DNA from: Gonium pectorale | Taxonomy: Eukaryota; Chlorophyta; Chlorophyceae; Chlamydomonadales; Volvocaceae | Reading direction: 5' to 3' | Assembly (NCBI GenBank): GCA_001584585.1 | Contig: LSYV01000109.1 | Location: forward strand, 152,862-191,614 | DNA: 38,753 bases | Shown: positions 1-12,524 of the stretch, one piece after another | Layout of the letters: each line of letters begins with the position of its first letter | Numbering within the stretch: the stretch's first letter is position 1 | Translations under genes and position numbers: made by a program | Notes under the pieces: generated by a model | Database searches by the model: none | The model's input: the letters and a program-made list of their open reading frames with translations, nothing else | Told to the model about the DNA's origin: nothing

Positions 1-228
1 CACCTGTTAAGGCTGGACACGAGGGAATGGACTGGTGTGCAGGGAAAGGCCAAGGGTTGTGGCGAGGGAGCCATTTGCGCGGTTTTGGCGTGCCGTGCCG
101 CGGGGTGGCCAGGGAACGCGGAACACGGCTCCCTGGGTGCAGCGTCGGCCGAGTCTTTCAGGCACGCAGCCCCATCCCCTCGCCCCGCCTCATCGCTCAT
201 CCCACCTCCCAACGCCCCGTCACGCCAG

Positions 229-2309
229 GTCCCCTTCGCTGTATGGAACATTGCCGTACTGCTGGTGTACGTCATCTCGCTGATCAAGCTGCAGGGCATG
301 CAGGTGGGGTCTGGCACAGGGGCGGCCACGCGTGCGCCGGCGTTGGTTCTGTGTTGGTGCAGCCCTGGCTGCCTTCCTGGCTGGCGCCGGGGATCGCTGC
401 TGTGTTGGCAGGAATGACGAGGTGCGGCGGCTGCTGGGTGCCTCAAGCCCTATATCGGCACATTGGAGTGGGGTGGGATGGTGGGGGGAACGACGTGGGC
501 GATGTGGCGTGGGGTGTACCGGGCGCTTGCGCACACGTCCCCACTCCCTCCCACCCCGCCCCTCTCCGCCCCAACCCCCGAACTCCCGGCCCCCAGGAGC
601 CGCTTGCCTCCCTCAACATGGCCTCCCGGGTGACCTACCGCTATACGCGCGTGCGGGCCATCGCGCTGGCCTTCGTGACCGCCGACGAGGCAGACAGCAA
701 GACAGAGTGGCGCACCATGCTGAGCCAGGAGCTTGAATTGATGGAGAGCGAGTACGGGGCGCTCATGTACGGTGGAAACCCGTCGTCCATGGTGAGCAAT
801 TGTACACCCGCCATACCTCATGTGTATGCTGACGCATTACAGCGTCTGTCCTGTGATTTGTACGTCTCCCGGTACGCGTTAGGAGTTGAGAGGGGTTTAC
901 CGAATGCTCCCTCCTTGCCCCACCCTCAGTCCAAGAGCACGTTCCGCCGTACGGTTCCCGCGGGCACGTTCGCCTCCTCCGCCTTCGCCACCGCGTTCTT
1001 CCGCGAGAAAACCTGCTTCCGATACGAGCAAGCCGCGTGCTTCCAGCCGGGCCACGAGTACTACGAGGTGAGGGGAAATGGGGGCCGTGTTGGGGGTTGG
1101 GGCAGCGTGCATGCTTATTCTTCGCGTGAGGCAAGGGCAAGTTTCGAGAGGCCGTCCTGCAAGTCTTATCATGTACGGGGGACCAGGCGGCCAGGAAGGG
1201 TCCATTTGATGTCATTGCGTCCCGGGAATACACAGGTTCTGGCACAACAAGGGCCAAGACTCCGTCTGCTGCGCTTGTGGGGGCGGGAGCGCGTTACAAC
1301 TTCGAGTGTTTGCCCCTCCGCCTTACTCCGCACCCTAACAGGTCACACACCACGGGCTTGATGTGATGGTACGGCGGATGATTGACGAGATGCGCCTGCT
1401 AACGTTGGATGCTGACGAGGACGCCGTGTACAACAGCACACGGTATGGCAGGGCCGGGGGGCGGGCGGGCAGAAACGGGGGTAGGGCGCGGAATGAGGGG
1501 GCTGCGGACGGTGCAGAGGCGCCCAGGTGCCTCAGATGTGGATCGGGCCCCAAGTAACCTCTTCACTTGCGGACTGAGCATCTGTCCCTCCTCGCCTTGT
1601 AGCTATGTATTCATGGCGGTGGTTGGCGCCAACGACCTGTACGAGGGCCTGCAACAGGCGGCCCAGTTGTTCGTCGATTATTCGATCAGCAGATACGACG
1701 AGGTGGCGCAGATACATACGGTGCGGAGGGGGCCCCGTAGGGGCATGGCCGTGCGTGGCGTGTGGAGCGTGGCGTGTGCGGAGAAACGTGTGTGCACGGT
1801 AGGCAAAATGAGAGAACCAAAGCCCAGAATGGGGTTTTCGAACTTCACATTTATCACTGTGGAAATGGGACATGTCAATAATGCAGCTGCGGCGCATCCG
1901 TTATCGCACCCCCCGCCCCTCTGAAGTCCTTGTCCCCCCCTGAAGTCCTTAGATCTTTGGGCGCGCAGCCGGCCCTTCGGCCCCCCCTCCATCCCCTCCG
2001 CGCCCCCCCTTCCAACCCCGACACCCTCTCCCTTCCCGCCTCCCCCCTCAGATCCTACTGGCCGTGTCGGTTGTCCTGGTGCTCGCGTTCCTGGTGTTCC
2101 TGCTGTGGCCGCACAGCCGGCGCATGCTGCGGGACGCGTCGCGGCAGAGCGGGCTCCTCAGCCTGGTGCCCCCAGAGGTGGACGTGCGCGGCCACGTGCG
2201 GGCGGTGTTTAAACAGCTCGCGTTCAAGGGAAAGGGAAAGAAGGACGCGCTGGCGGCGCAGGGAATCGTGACGCCCGCGGGACCCGCACCGCCGCTGGTG
2301 CGACTGTGA
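229..2309 (+). CDS. TmcB-like (tiny macrocysts family) membrane protein, 3' part of gene
   Basis: Six consecutive exons join in frame: 229-303, 597-791, 930-1067, 1342-1442, 1603-1720 and 2052-2309 (stop TGA). All have AG acceptors and GT donors. The visible 258 residues begin with a hydrophobic helix (AVWNIAVLLVYVISLI). A soluble segment follows with the pattern TRVRAIAL, LELMESEYGALMYGG and DADEDAVYNSTR. A second membrane helix (ILLAVSVVLVLAFLVFLL) comes next, then a juxtamembrane block with SGLLSLVPPEVDVRGHVR and a basic tail. From memory of the family, this order (YxxLLYGG-like, YNxSRY, then membrane helix plus GLLSxLPxEVDVEGxV) is typical of the abundant volvocalean TmcB-like proteins. 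Those often carry PAS domains upstream. That N-terminal part is outside the window, so the sensory role is inference. Bases 1-228 look like intron. The family call is moderate; the exon chain is firm. Confidence 0.6.
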
Positions 2310-3617
2310 GCGGCAATGGCCATCACCGCAGCCCGCCACGGCCCGCGCGGTGTGTGCCATTGATTCATTGCGATTAGTCGGCCTTAACTTGCTTGCGCTG
2401 GTCGGGTGCAAGATTACATGGCAGCTACTGCTATGAAACTAACATCATCATACGTTTTGTAGCGGACTGCTGCTCGGACGTTAACGATTCGACGCCCTCG
2501 TGAGTTTCAGAGCTGTGTGGCAATGGACGGCGGAGAGCGCGAGTGGGCTTGAGCGGAGCCGGACGCTTGGCGCTGTGGGAACAGGCGGGGAGCATTGGGA
2601 TACGGGCCCGTGGCATAGGCGGCGGCGGCCCTTACCCTTGAAAGTTGTTTCTCGGAAGATTGGCTGCGTGTCAACGCATCACACGTGGTGCGGACATTGA
2701 CCGGCGGTGCGCGCCGCCCTCGGCGTACGCACAACGGTTACACGGTTCCGGACGGACGTGGTCTGCTCGGTCTTGCGGCGGCGAGTGCGTTGGCCCCCTT
2801 CACATGGCACATTCCTGACTGATGGAACTGGCCATACGGCGGGCGTACGCTGGCTGGAGCGCTCGGCTCGAAAGCCTGCAGGTGCGTAGTATGTGCAGCA
2901 GATTCGGGCCGCACTTCAGTGTCGCTCTTATCTGGTAAGATCTGTTGTGCGCAACACACTGTGCGTTCGTGATATCGCATGGCGAACTGTGCTTTTCGCA
3001 CATTTGGTTTCCGCTCGTGTCCTTTCTCATATACCTGGGTACCGGTATGGTTGGTATGGTATGGCCCTTTTTGCAACGGTGACAACTGGCACGCACCGAG
3101 TGTCAGCGGGCTGTGGTATACTTCTTAAGACGTGTGACGCTCACTTATCGTCGTCCCCATTCAGCCATCTGAAGGTCTCCGCGTGTACATGTACCTTGAT
3201 TCATAACCGGTCCTCTAGCTTCCAGCATGCCCTGTGTAGCGTCGATGGGAAAGCCCTCGGTCAGAATTCCCTTTGGGGCTGAAGTAACAAGGATTCAATA
3301 AAGGCGCGACGCTCTTTGTCAGTCGGTGTCGCTTACAGGGAAATTCGTCGAATTTGTGGCCCCTAGAATGCCAGGGCGGCTACACGTGCCCTATGTGTAC
3401 AGACACCGCCTGCCTATATTATATTCCTGCAGTGTTATTGTCCTGCAGGTTGTGCCTTAGTATTATTGTTTTGAATGGTGCTATGGTCCCTACTAATGCC
3501 TTTAGTCCGAGCCAGCACGGACGTAGCCCAGTGCGCGTGTAATTGGGCAGCAGCTTGGTGGTTGTTACTTTGTGGTGCCTAGGCGAGTAGAGCTCATGCC
3601 ATCCATTGGCAAACCCG
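2310..3617. other. 3' UTR / intergenic stretch after the TmcB-like gene
   Basis: No coding signal is convincing here. The first part is presumably 3' UTR of the upstream gene. AATAAA occurs at about 3297, and the green-algal poly(A) signal TGTAA occurs at 3538-3542. Either would give a 3' UTR of 1.0-1.25 kb, long but not unusual for this group. Which one is used cannot be decided from sequence. Confidence 0.4.
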
Positions 3618-3755
3618 CTTTTCGTCACACGTGTTGGGATCGCTGTAAGTGGAACCACAGGGCCCATGACCGACCCGTGGGTCTTTCGCCTTGACAGGCA
3701 CACCGTATCGGTAGAACAGAAACGCTGTGTAAGCACCCCTGCATAGACTCCCGCT
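3618..3755 (+). repeat. Dispersed repeat R, copy 1 (contains GACCCGTGGGTC)
   Basis: This stretch aligns with 5272-5415 in the same orientation. The shared order is TTTTCGTCAC, TGGGATCGC, GGGCCC, six bases, GACCCGTGGGTC (3672-3683), CCTTGACAG, TATGTAAGCAC-like (here TGTGTAAGCAC) and a CCCG-TTTC end. I estimate about three quarters identity by eye. The copies are 1.66 kb apart and lie either side of a gene-derived fragment at 4360-4770. No coding frame or target-site duplication was recognised, so the element class is unknown. Confidence 0.65.
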
Positions 3756-4359
3756 TTTCGGAATGCCACTTGGGAAAGGAAAGCAACACAATGCGCAAAG
3801 CAACCCAGCCGGCGCAGTTTCTTGAAGTGGGAGGATTATTACTACGCTCATTTGGACGACGAGGGAGGTCGATGAGGAGGCTGAAGAGTCGCTGTGGTCC
3901 AGCACTCCCTTAACGCCCCCGCTGAATACAAACACGCAGCCTGGGCTATCACACCTCGTGGAGCGCACACGGTCTCCGGACATGCACACCGGATGTACGA
4001 CGTTTCCAGATGAACCCTGGGTACAGGTCGTTTTTTCTGGTGCATGGCGGCCACTTGCGCTGTGTTGTGCGTGTTGTTGGCGTCGGATATCCATCCCGGA
4101 CGACAGGCCCACACTGCCCTAAGTGCCAGGGGCAACGTGCACAAGCAGCATGGCCCGCCCTACACACCTCAAAACCTACACTGGCCCGTGAACGGTCCCC
4201 CGCAACCCATCGCAGTCGTCCCTTTAGATCCCGTCCTCACGGCCCGTCCGCCCAAACGCCACTGTTATGGCTGGTTGGCAGAAGTAGGGATGGTCGTTTT
4301 CCCTTCTTTGATCCCCGTGGATCCCTCGGTGCATGCTTATCAATGGACGGTCTCCTCAC

Positions 4360-4764
4360 GCCGTCACGCTTTGCCCTGCACCGACCTTCCTACCTCACGC
4401 TAGAGCCTTCAACTTGTCGGCTCACCCACTTGCGCGTGCCCTCCCCCCTACCGCCGCCTCCTCCTGCAGTGAACGCCGCAAAGGTCGTAGGCGCAGCGGC
4501 ATTGGGCGGCGGCGGCGCAGCTCGAAGCAGAGAGCATGTAGGAGGGTGCGGGTGCGGAGGGACCAGAGGAGTGGCGGGCGACTGCAGATTCGGCAGTTGA
4601 AGCGGATCTGCGACGCCTGAGCCGCGGAGGAGGATGCAGCGGGAACAGGCCGGCAGGCCTCTGTACTGCTCTTTAGGCGCTTTCGCGCTGTGCCGTTACA
4701 TGGTATCATTGACGTCCTGGTCACCCTGCTGCCACTCGGCTAGGGGCTGCGTCGAGGACCTGGA
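4360..4764 (+). pseudogene. Chimeric broken fragment related to the 31672-35378 gene and its 3' flank
   Basis: Two homology blocks lie side by side. Bases 4360-4530 match, on the opposite strand, 33945-33775: the end of intron 3 and start of exon 4 of the downstream PHD-like gene. The match includes the splice region CCGCCTCC-CTGCAG and the exon start encoding VNAAKVVGAA. Bases 4545-4764 match the reverse complement of 31455-31223, the 3' flank of that gene, which encodes the peptide RLQIWQLKRICDA (here RLQIRQLKRICDA then a stop). Order and orientation are the same as in the source locus, but about 2.3 kb between the blocks is missing. An ancient duplicate with an internal deletion, or fragments carried by a mobile element, would both explain it. 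There is no open frame through the junction. Confidence 0.7.
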
Positions 4765-4770
4765 GTTGCA

Positions 4771-5271
4771 TGCGCTGCGCACCGAGGCCAGGCGGCCTGT
4801 CCTCCCGGAACTATACGCAGGCGCCGCCGAGTGGAGCATGTGGCTTTCTGGCATGGCTGGTACTGACTCACAGGTCGGCGGCGGCTCGGCGAAGGTTTCT
4901 TCAACCCTTCATTTCTGCGGAAAGGTTACAGCCTCGACGCCTCGAGCAGCTGCTGTGGCAAAGGTAACGCGCAGGCAACGAGCATGTCGGCAGAGCGCTT
5001 GAACGTAAAGGGTTTCTTCGTAGCCACAAGGAATGTCGTGTTTTCCGTCCAAGCGTTCACTCTTTTCCTGCATTTACCGTCGACTGTGAAAATCCAAACA
5101 AAGACATATGTGCACCTCAGCGGATGTACACATTCGAAGGCACGGCGGTCCTGAGAAATTCTTGGGATGCAAGGCATGGTGGGCTACGGCGACGGGCCCT
5201 CCCGTCCCAGCCCGTGCGGTAGAATTGCCTGACATGACGTCGAAGGGCGCTGTCCTCGATGTTGTCACCTG
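4771..5271. other. Non-coding spacer between the fragment and repeat copy 2
   Basis: Only short frames in all six phases, with no splice-consistent exon chain and no recognisable peptide. I see nothing functional here. Confidence 0.4.
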
Positions 5272-5415
5272 TTTTCGTCACGCACGGTGGGATCGCAACC
5301 GTGTCATGAAACGGTTGGGCCCGGAACCGACCCGTGGGTCGTTCACCTTGACAGCCGTACAATAAGACGGAAAAGCTATGTAAGCACACACGCATGCCTT
5401 CCCCGTTTCTGGTTC
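5272..5415 (+). repeat. Dispersed repeat R, copy 2 (contains GACCCGTGGGTC)
   Basis: Direct-orientation homologue of 3618-3755, with the 12-mer at 5329-5340 and the same preceding GGGCCC plus six bases. It continues with TTCACCTTGACAGCCG. A shorter relic of the same stretch (12-mer plus CTTGACA...GCCG) occurs at 25978-26006 inside a coding exon. Confidence 0.65.
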
Positions 5416-6650
5416 TCTTTTTTTACGCATGGACTCGGCTGTTCACTTCGGATTGCTTAGGAATAGGGTCGAGGCACTTCCGTACACAAACCCAGCACAG
5501 TTCCTTTCGAGCGTGAGGATCTTCACCAGTTTATGAATCGCTCTCTTGGACGTCAGGTTGTCGCACATCTTTAAGGGCCCAACAAAACTAAGAACCCCTT
5601 TGCGGCTCTTCGGACAAAAAATGATTTCAGTGGGGCGGTGGGACATGTGGGTCAGTTCCATAGTGAATGCATGGACCTGGAGAGTTTCCTCACCGCTGCC
5701 CAGCCCATCCCCGTGCCCAATTTTTGGACGGAGCTCCCGCCGCGAAGCGGCAGTTGGAGGGCCGGAGCCCCCTGGGATCACCCCGTGCATGTGTCCGTGC
5801 GTGTGTCCGCACCAACTGCACTCCCGGGCCCAACTAAAGAATGCACAATGCCGTTCTAATTATTCTTGATATGCTGGTGTAGTTTGTGTACTGTTTGCAT
5901 CTCGCGACAGTCAAACCCTCAGCCGCTGTCTTCGGTTGTTTGCCCTACTCTTCAACTCAATCGATGCCGTTGTACAGTACTGCTGTTTACCTGATACAGT
6001 ACTGCTATTGACCTGCTAGGCGCCTGGCCATTGAATTGCTCGATTACTTCGGGGCTTACATTGCAAACAGCTCGCACCTTTCTTATACCCCCTTGAATCA
6101 AATCACACTCGTATGCATGTCTAATGTGTGCGTGAGCTGCATACGGTACGCATGCCTGCTTGGCTTCCCTGCGCACCCCGCTGCCTTCTGCATGATGGGT
6201 GCTCGGGCTCCGTTACTGAGCGGACGCCTGCATGGGTGTCAAGATCCCATCTACCTGTCACGGCCTACGCCTTACTATCATGCTTGTACCCCCTACTTCT
6301 CCTAGCAGACTGCGGGTCAACATAGCGCAATCTTCCCCCAATGCAAGATATCGCCAGGCATCCCAACAGAACTACGAAGGTTCCCGCATCTCAACAGAAC
6401 TACGAACCCATCATACCTCTTCCGGCAAAACCCTACCACAGTAGGGGATTCGGCCATGGGACTTGGGGCTTACGTAACCCTACAACCCATCTCTGGCTCC
6501 CAACCCAGATACCGCAAGTGCCAAGTACACATGATTTACTATGGCCAGAATGTTCCCTCTTCACCAGCCCGTCAGACCCGTTAGATGTCACCAGGCTGAC
6601 ACCCAGAACTAGTGCTTAGTACGTGGAGGATGGGGCACGGAGTGATGATA
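5416..6650. other. Non-coding region with two small imperfect tandem repeats
   Basis: No gene recognised. Two short duplications are visible. ACAGTACTGCT followed by a T/A-rich TTKACCTG occurs twice at about 5975-6018. CAACAGAACTACGAA occurs twice at about 6363-6406, 27-30 bases apart. The far end should be downstream flank of the tubulin gene transcribed from the right. Confidence 0.4.
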
Positions 6651-6666
6651 GCCAGCATCTATGGCA

Positions 6667-6671
6667 TTACA
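6667..6671 (-). terminator. TGTAA poly(A) signal of the alpha-tubulin gene
   Basis: On the minus strand TGTAA lies about 90 bases past the tubulin stop codon. TGTAA is the known poly(A) signal of chlorophycean algae, with cleavage usually 10-20 bases further on. Confidence 0.55.
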
Positions 6672-6759
6672 AGTGGACAGATGAGCCTTAGCGCCGAAGA
6701 CATTCAGCCAACATCGGCAAGCCTACGCACGGTCGCCTTTTGAGCAATGGCGCATCCGC

Positions 6760-8772
<2,013 letters not shown>

Positions 8773-8899
8773 GGTTGCGGGTTAGGCGAAGCGAAGAGGG
8801 GATCGGAAGCGAAGGGGAAGAGTCCTGCTGCTGTTGGGAGGCGCGAGGCTTAATGACCTGCGTCCCAAAGCGTTAGCTTTGAATAAGTAGGGTGGGGGG

Positions 8900-9010
8900 A
8901 AAGAAAGCGGTGAGCTTCGAGGGAATTTCGGGCGCTTTAAGTAGGGCGCAGCAGACCCCCCCGCGCTCCAGGGGGACCCGCCGGGACGAGCGCCGTGGCG
9001 CCTTCGAAAT
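8900..9010 (-). promoter_or_regulatory. Alpha-tubulin promoter: tub-box-like element and TTAAAG box
   Basis: On the minus strand, TTTCGAAGGCGCCACG at about 8994-9009 resembles the Chlamydomonas tub box (GCTC(G/C)AAGGC(G/T)(G/C)..(C/A)(C/A)G). That element drives tubulin induction after deflagellation. A second partial copy, CCCTCGAAGCTC, lies near 8911-8922. CTTAAAGC at 8934-8941 could serve as a TATA-like box about 165 bases before the start codon. The consensus is quoted from memory; the match lacks the first GC pair. Confidence 0.5.
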
Positions 9011-10010
9011 TTTTTGGTTCCACGCCGCGCTCTAAGCAACGGAGTAGCGGCAGACTCGCAATTCACAACACTGCAGCGACAGTACTGCATGGAGGGTCGG
9101 CTCCTCGTGAAGCACATGGCGCGAGCCCGTAGCAAGCCCGTAGCGCGTGCGTTGCGCCCGCTGTTGCGCCTACAAAGAGGGTGCGCAATCGATCGCGTAG
9201 AAAGCTTTGAGCTGGAGAAGGGCAGCCGGCGACGCGCTTTCGAATTTCGAGCCGACATTCCGCTTAATCCGCCTTCTGCGCAACTCTTTGCAAAAGAACA
9301 GCTGTAAAATTGCAGTGTGCGTGTTTCGGGTGGGGCGCAGAGGAAGGCGAAGGGACGCGGGACGGGCGCATTTGCGCGGGTGTCAGCGACGCCTGCAGGT
9401 CAAAGCCGTGCATGCTTTTGGTATGTTGAAGATGGGCACTTGCCATTGTGTGTATCAAACCGTAAACAAAGGGGTTGCCGACCTTGCCAAAGCCTCGATG
9501 ATGCTCGATGCCATCCGGGCTGTTCGCCTGTGTTGACTAAGTCCACTGCACATGATAATCCTCGGGGAAGGGCCGCCTCCCCAACTCTAAATGTTATTGC
9601 CGAACCATGGCGTCACGCAAGCCTTGCATTACAATATGGCCTGTTGGCTAACGAGCTGACCGCACATCCGTTCGGGTTGTGAAAACCCACAGTTCCTCCT
9701 GCTAGATTAGCTAAGCTATCCCAGCATTCCAGCGTTAAGTTATTTTGGGGGGGGGGTACTTTATTTTGCCGGCTGCCGGCCGCTTTGCTGCCTCGTTTTA
9801 GACCTGCTTTAAGCATTTCATCACTCATACGTAACAAAGTCCCTCCCGTCCCATAGGGACCCGTGCAGTGCGCCATAGCCGACACTTGCGAAGGCAGCTG
9901 TGGTGATGACGGCGGCGGCATCAGGACTGCCCCTTATGGTGCAATCAAGCAATCGGTGGGGTGGACGAGCGTGCCGGAAGTCAACGGGCATCCGGAGGCG
10001 CGCCCAAGAC

Positions 10011-10030
10011 GCGACGTTTCCAGTAGGGCG
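10011..10030 (+). repeat. Dispersed 20-base motif, copy 1
   Basis: GCGACGTTTCCAGTAGGGCG, followed by AGCAGGTGGATACAA. Two related copies lie at 11093-11112 and 36074-36093, also on the plus strand. Each has a GGGTACA-like sequence just after. On the minus strand all three can read R-P-(T/I)-G-(N/K)-V-A, so they may be relics of one mobile-element protein. Confidence 0.5.
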
Positions 10031-11092
10031 AGCAGGTGGATACAAGGCCAGGCAAGTGAGGTGACGTCCCTCTCCCCCACAGAGGAACTAGCTTTCCAGG
10101 GCGATGTGGGTTGTCCAGTTTACTCTGCGGTTTGTCTTTGCACCATTTAGACAGAAGCGCGCCTGGGTCTTTGCTTCACGGCAACGCACGGCACACGGCT
10201 TCATAGCTCAGGGTTACCTAGTGCAGGCAAAGAGCCCAGTACGCGTCCAACACGAGGCCACGCACTGGTGCAAGTCCTGTTTGCGTGCGTGCGCCGCAAA
10301 ACCTGCTTCCCGGTTCCCAAGCGTCGCGAAACTTGTCCTTCTCTGGTTTCAAAAGTGGGGAACGGCGTTCTCACTAGAGAGGCCTTCAGGCGCATCCTGA
10401 ACTGTCATGTGCATGTGACGGCCCTGCCATTCTTGGTACAAGCGGCTGTCAGTTGCCAGCCCTGGGGGGTTTGGGAGGGTTTGTGCTCGTGTGCGTGCTG
10501 TTGTACGTGAGACACGTGGCAGTGTTGTGTGCCACGGACGTCGTACATGCCATACGACGGGTCGCTCAGGCTGCCTGCCTTGGCGTCCGCGCCTCCAGCT
10601 GGAGGCGCTTCTTCTTGTCACACACAGTGTAATACACACGGCAGGACATAGCCTTCTTCCTAGGTCAGCCAGGAGCGCCACCCTAGCCGACAGCCCGACT
10701 CAGGCCTGATCAATCAGCAGTCAGCTGTTTGGTAACAGCTTACGATACGCAGTAGCGCAAGCCTCGACTCGACGAGTCGCGGTGCATCTACACGTCGTCG
10801 GAGAGCGCGGCTTCGCACCGCGTGCCAAGCCGCAGGGCCAGCAGCCGTATCGGAACCGCCCGAACCGTAGGCGTGCTGCTGCCGCGCCCGCCCTGCGCGT
10901 CCACACATGAAGAAGCTGGTAATTGCACATGACAGAATCACCCAGGTGAAGTACTGCGAAGTCCCTCCGCCCACCGTCCCAGTCGGTCCCGAGCCACCCG
11001 TGAGCCCAAGGAAAGACGGGAAAGTGGAGCAAATACGAGAAACCTGCACAGAAAGAGGGAGCAAGCCTCTACGGCCACACACGCCCGAAGGC

Positions 11093-11112
11093 GCGACATT
11101 TCCAATAGGGCG
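11093..11112 (+). repeat. Dispersed 20-base motif, copy 2
   Basis: GCGACATTTCCAATAGGGCG, followed by GGCGGGTACAGAG. It differs from the copy at 10011 at two positions. Confidence 0.5.
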
Positions 11113-11647
11113 GGCGGGTACAGAGCAAAGACCTCAAAGACCGGCTTACCAGCTTACCCGGTTTGCCGAACTTCGACTAGTGTGTCGTGTGCCACCGCTG
11201 GCACCGGCAGATCTTGGTATCACCGTCCCCCGCATCATGTGGGGGCTGCGCCACACCTGTACGGCAGCGTGCGCCTCAGGGGCGTGTGCCGGTCCGCCAT
11301 ATATGCGGGCGGATCCGCCGTCCCTGACAAGTGGAACGCTAGTTGTCAAGGTCGAGCTGCAGTGTTCTGGTCACCGCGGTCACCGGTCCGACGGAGCTGG
11401 AGCAAGGCAGGACTGGGGTCAGGGCGCTGTCCCTAAGTCGGGTATCCTGTCCGAGGCTGAGCGCTGAGGGTGGAAGGGAGGGATCGGGCTTGGGTCCCAA
11501 CGTCGCACAGCGTGACCTCCTGGTGGTCCGTCGCATTCATGTACCACCATGGCCGGGGTTGTGCACCGGGTCTATGAGCCCGAACCGGCCGATGCCCTGA
11601 GGAGGGAGGCAGGACATCTACGCCCCGGGCTGGGCGAAGGCGACTTG

Positions 11648-11652
11648 TTACA
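11648..11652 (-). terminator. Possible TGTAA poly(A) signal of the KAS III gene
   Basis: First TGTAA on the minus strand that I find after the KAS III stop at 12525. It would imply a 3' UTR of about 870 bases. The span 11653-12524 shows no coding signal and is best read as that UTR. Confidence 0.3.
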
Positions 11653-12524
11653 GCCGGGGCAGCGCACATACGGACACACCTCTCATCAGGCACACCGGCC
11701 TCCACAGGCAAGCGACGTTCCGCGCCGCCGCAATGGGTGGCTGCAGGTTGCCACACCGCCTCCTGGGCAGGGCTCTCCTCACCCTGCCTCACGCTCAACT
11801 GTCAACCCTGCTGGGCTTCCGCTCACGCCTTGACTGCCCACGACCGCCCACGCTGGTAGCTGCCAAGGAAAAACAACATCGCGCCCGCCGCGCTATGCAG
11901 CGTCTGGGCCCGGTTGCGCCTTGGGGCCATAAAAGGCCAGCATGCCCGTGCTGGGAGCATCAGCGCAGCGTCTGGCACATCCGACTTGGTACCCGCACCG
12001 CAATCACGTCAGCGCTCACAGAAACCCCCTGCGCCGCCAAGCTTGCGCATCCGCGTTGGACACGCCCAGCCCGTCACCGGCCCCACAACCTGAACTAACG
12101 TAGTACAGTAACACTGCATCCATTCGTGTCATCATACGGAGTACCAGCCACTCCCCGACCGCTGGCCCGCGCGTCAGGACAGGCGTAGCCCCCGAATCAC
12201 CGCCGCCACTGCAACGCCACAATCCGCACCCAGCCAGCTACTACTGAAACGCACACAGCGCTGCACACACACATACACCTCTCGCCTTCAACAGCCCCTC
12301 ACCGTGCTCACTTGATACCCGCATCCTGCCCCGACGTCGGGCGGCCCGCGCTGCACGCCTACTCCGGAGTGACCACTTTGCTGAGCGGAGCCGCAGGCGC
12401 ATGCTTGGGCCCGCACTCCGCAGCCTCCTCCAGTGCAGTCGTCAGTGGACGGACCCGCCAACCAGCACCCAAGGTCCAGCTCCCGTACACCGACCCAGCC
12501 CGGTCGAGCAGCCCCCGCAACCGC

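Larger units (their letters stand above)
9020..11640. other. Long intergenic region without a recognised gene
   Basis: Between the tubulin promoter and the downstream end of the KAS III gene. All frames are short and mutually inconsistent with splicing. Visible structure: a G run near 9749-9759, a hairpin-forming pair CGTGGCA/TGCCACG near 10515-10536, and two copies of a 20-base motif at 10011-10030 and 11093-11112. No RNA gene recognised. Confidence 0.45.

Noticed and set aside
27..1361. 444-codon plus-strand frame at the left edge
   Set aside because: It runs through several GT-AG introns. The spliced exons in other frames give a coherent membrane protein, so this is a GC-rich shadow frame.
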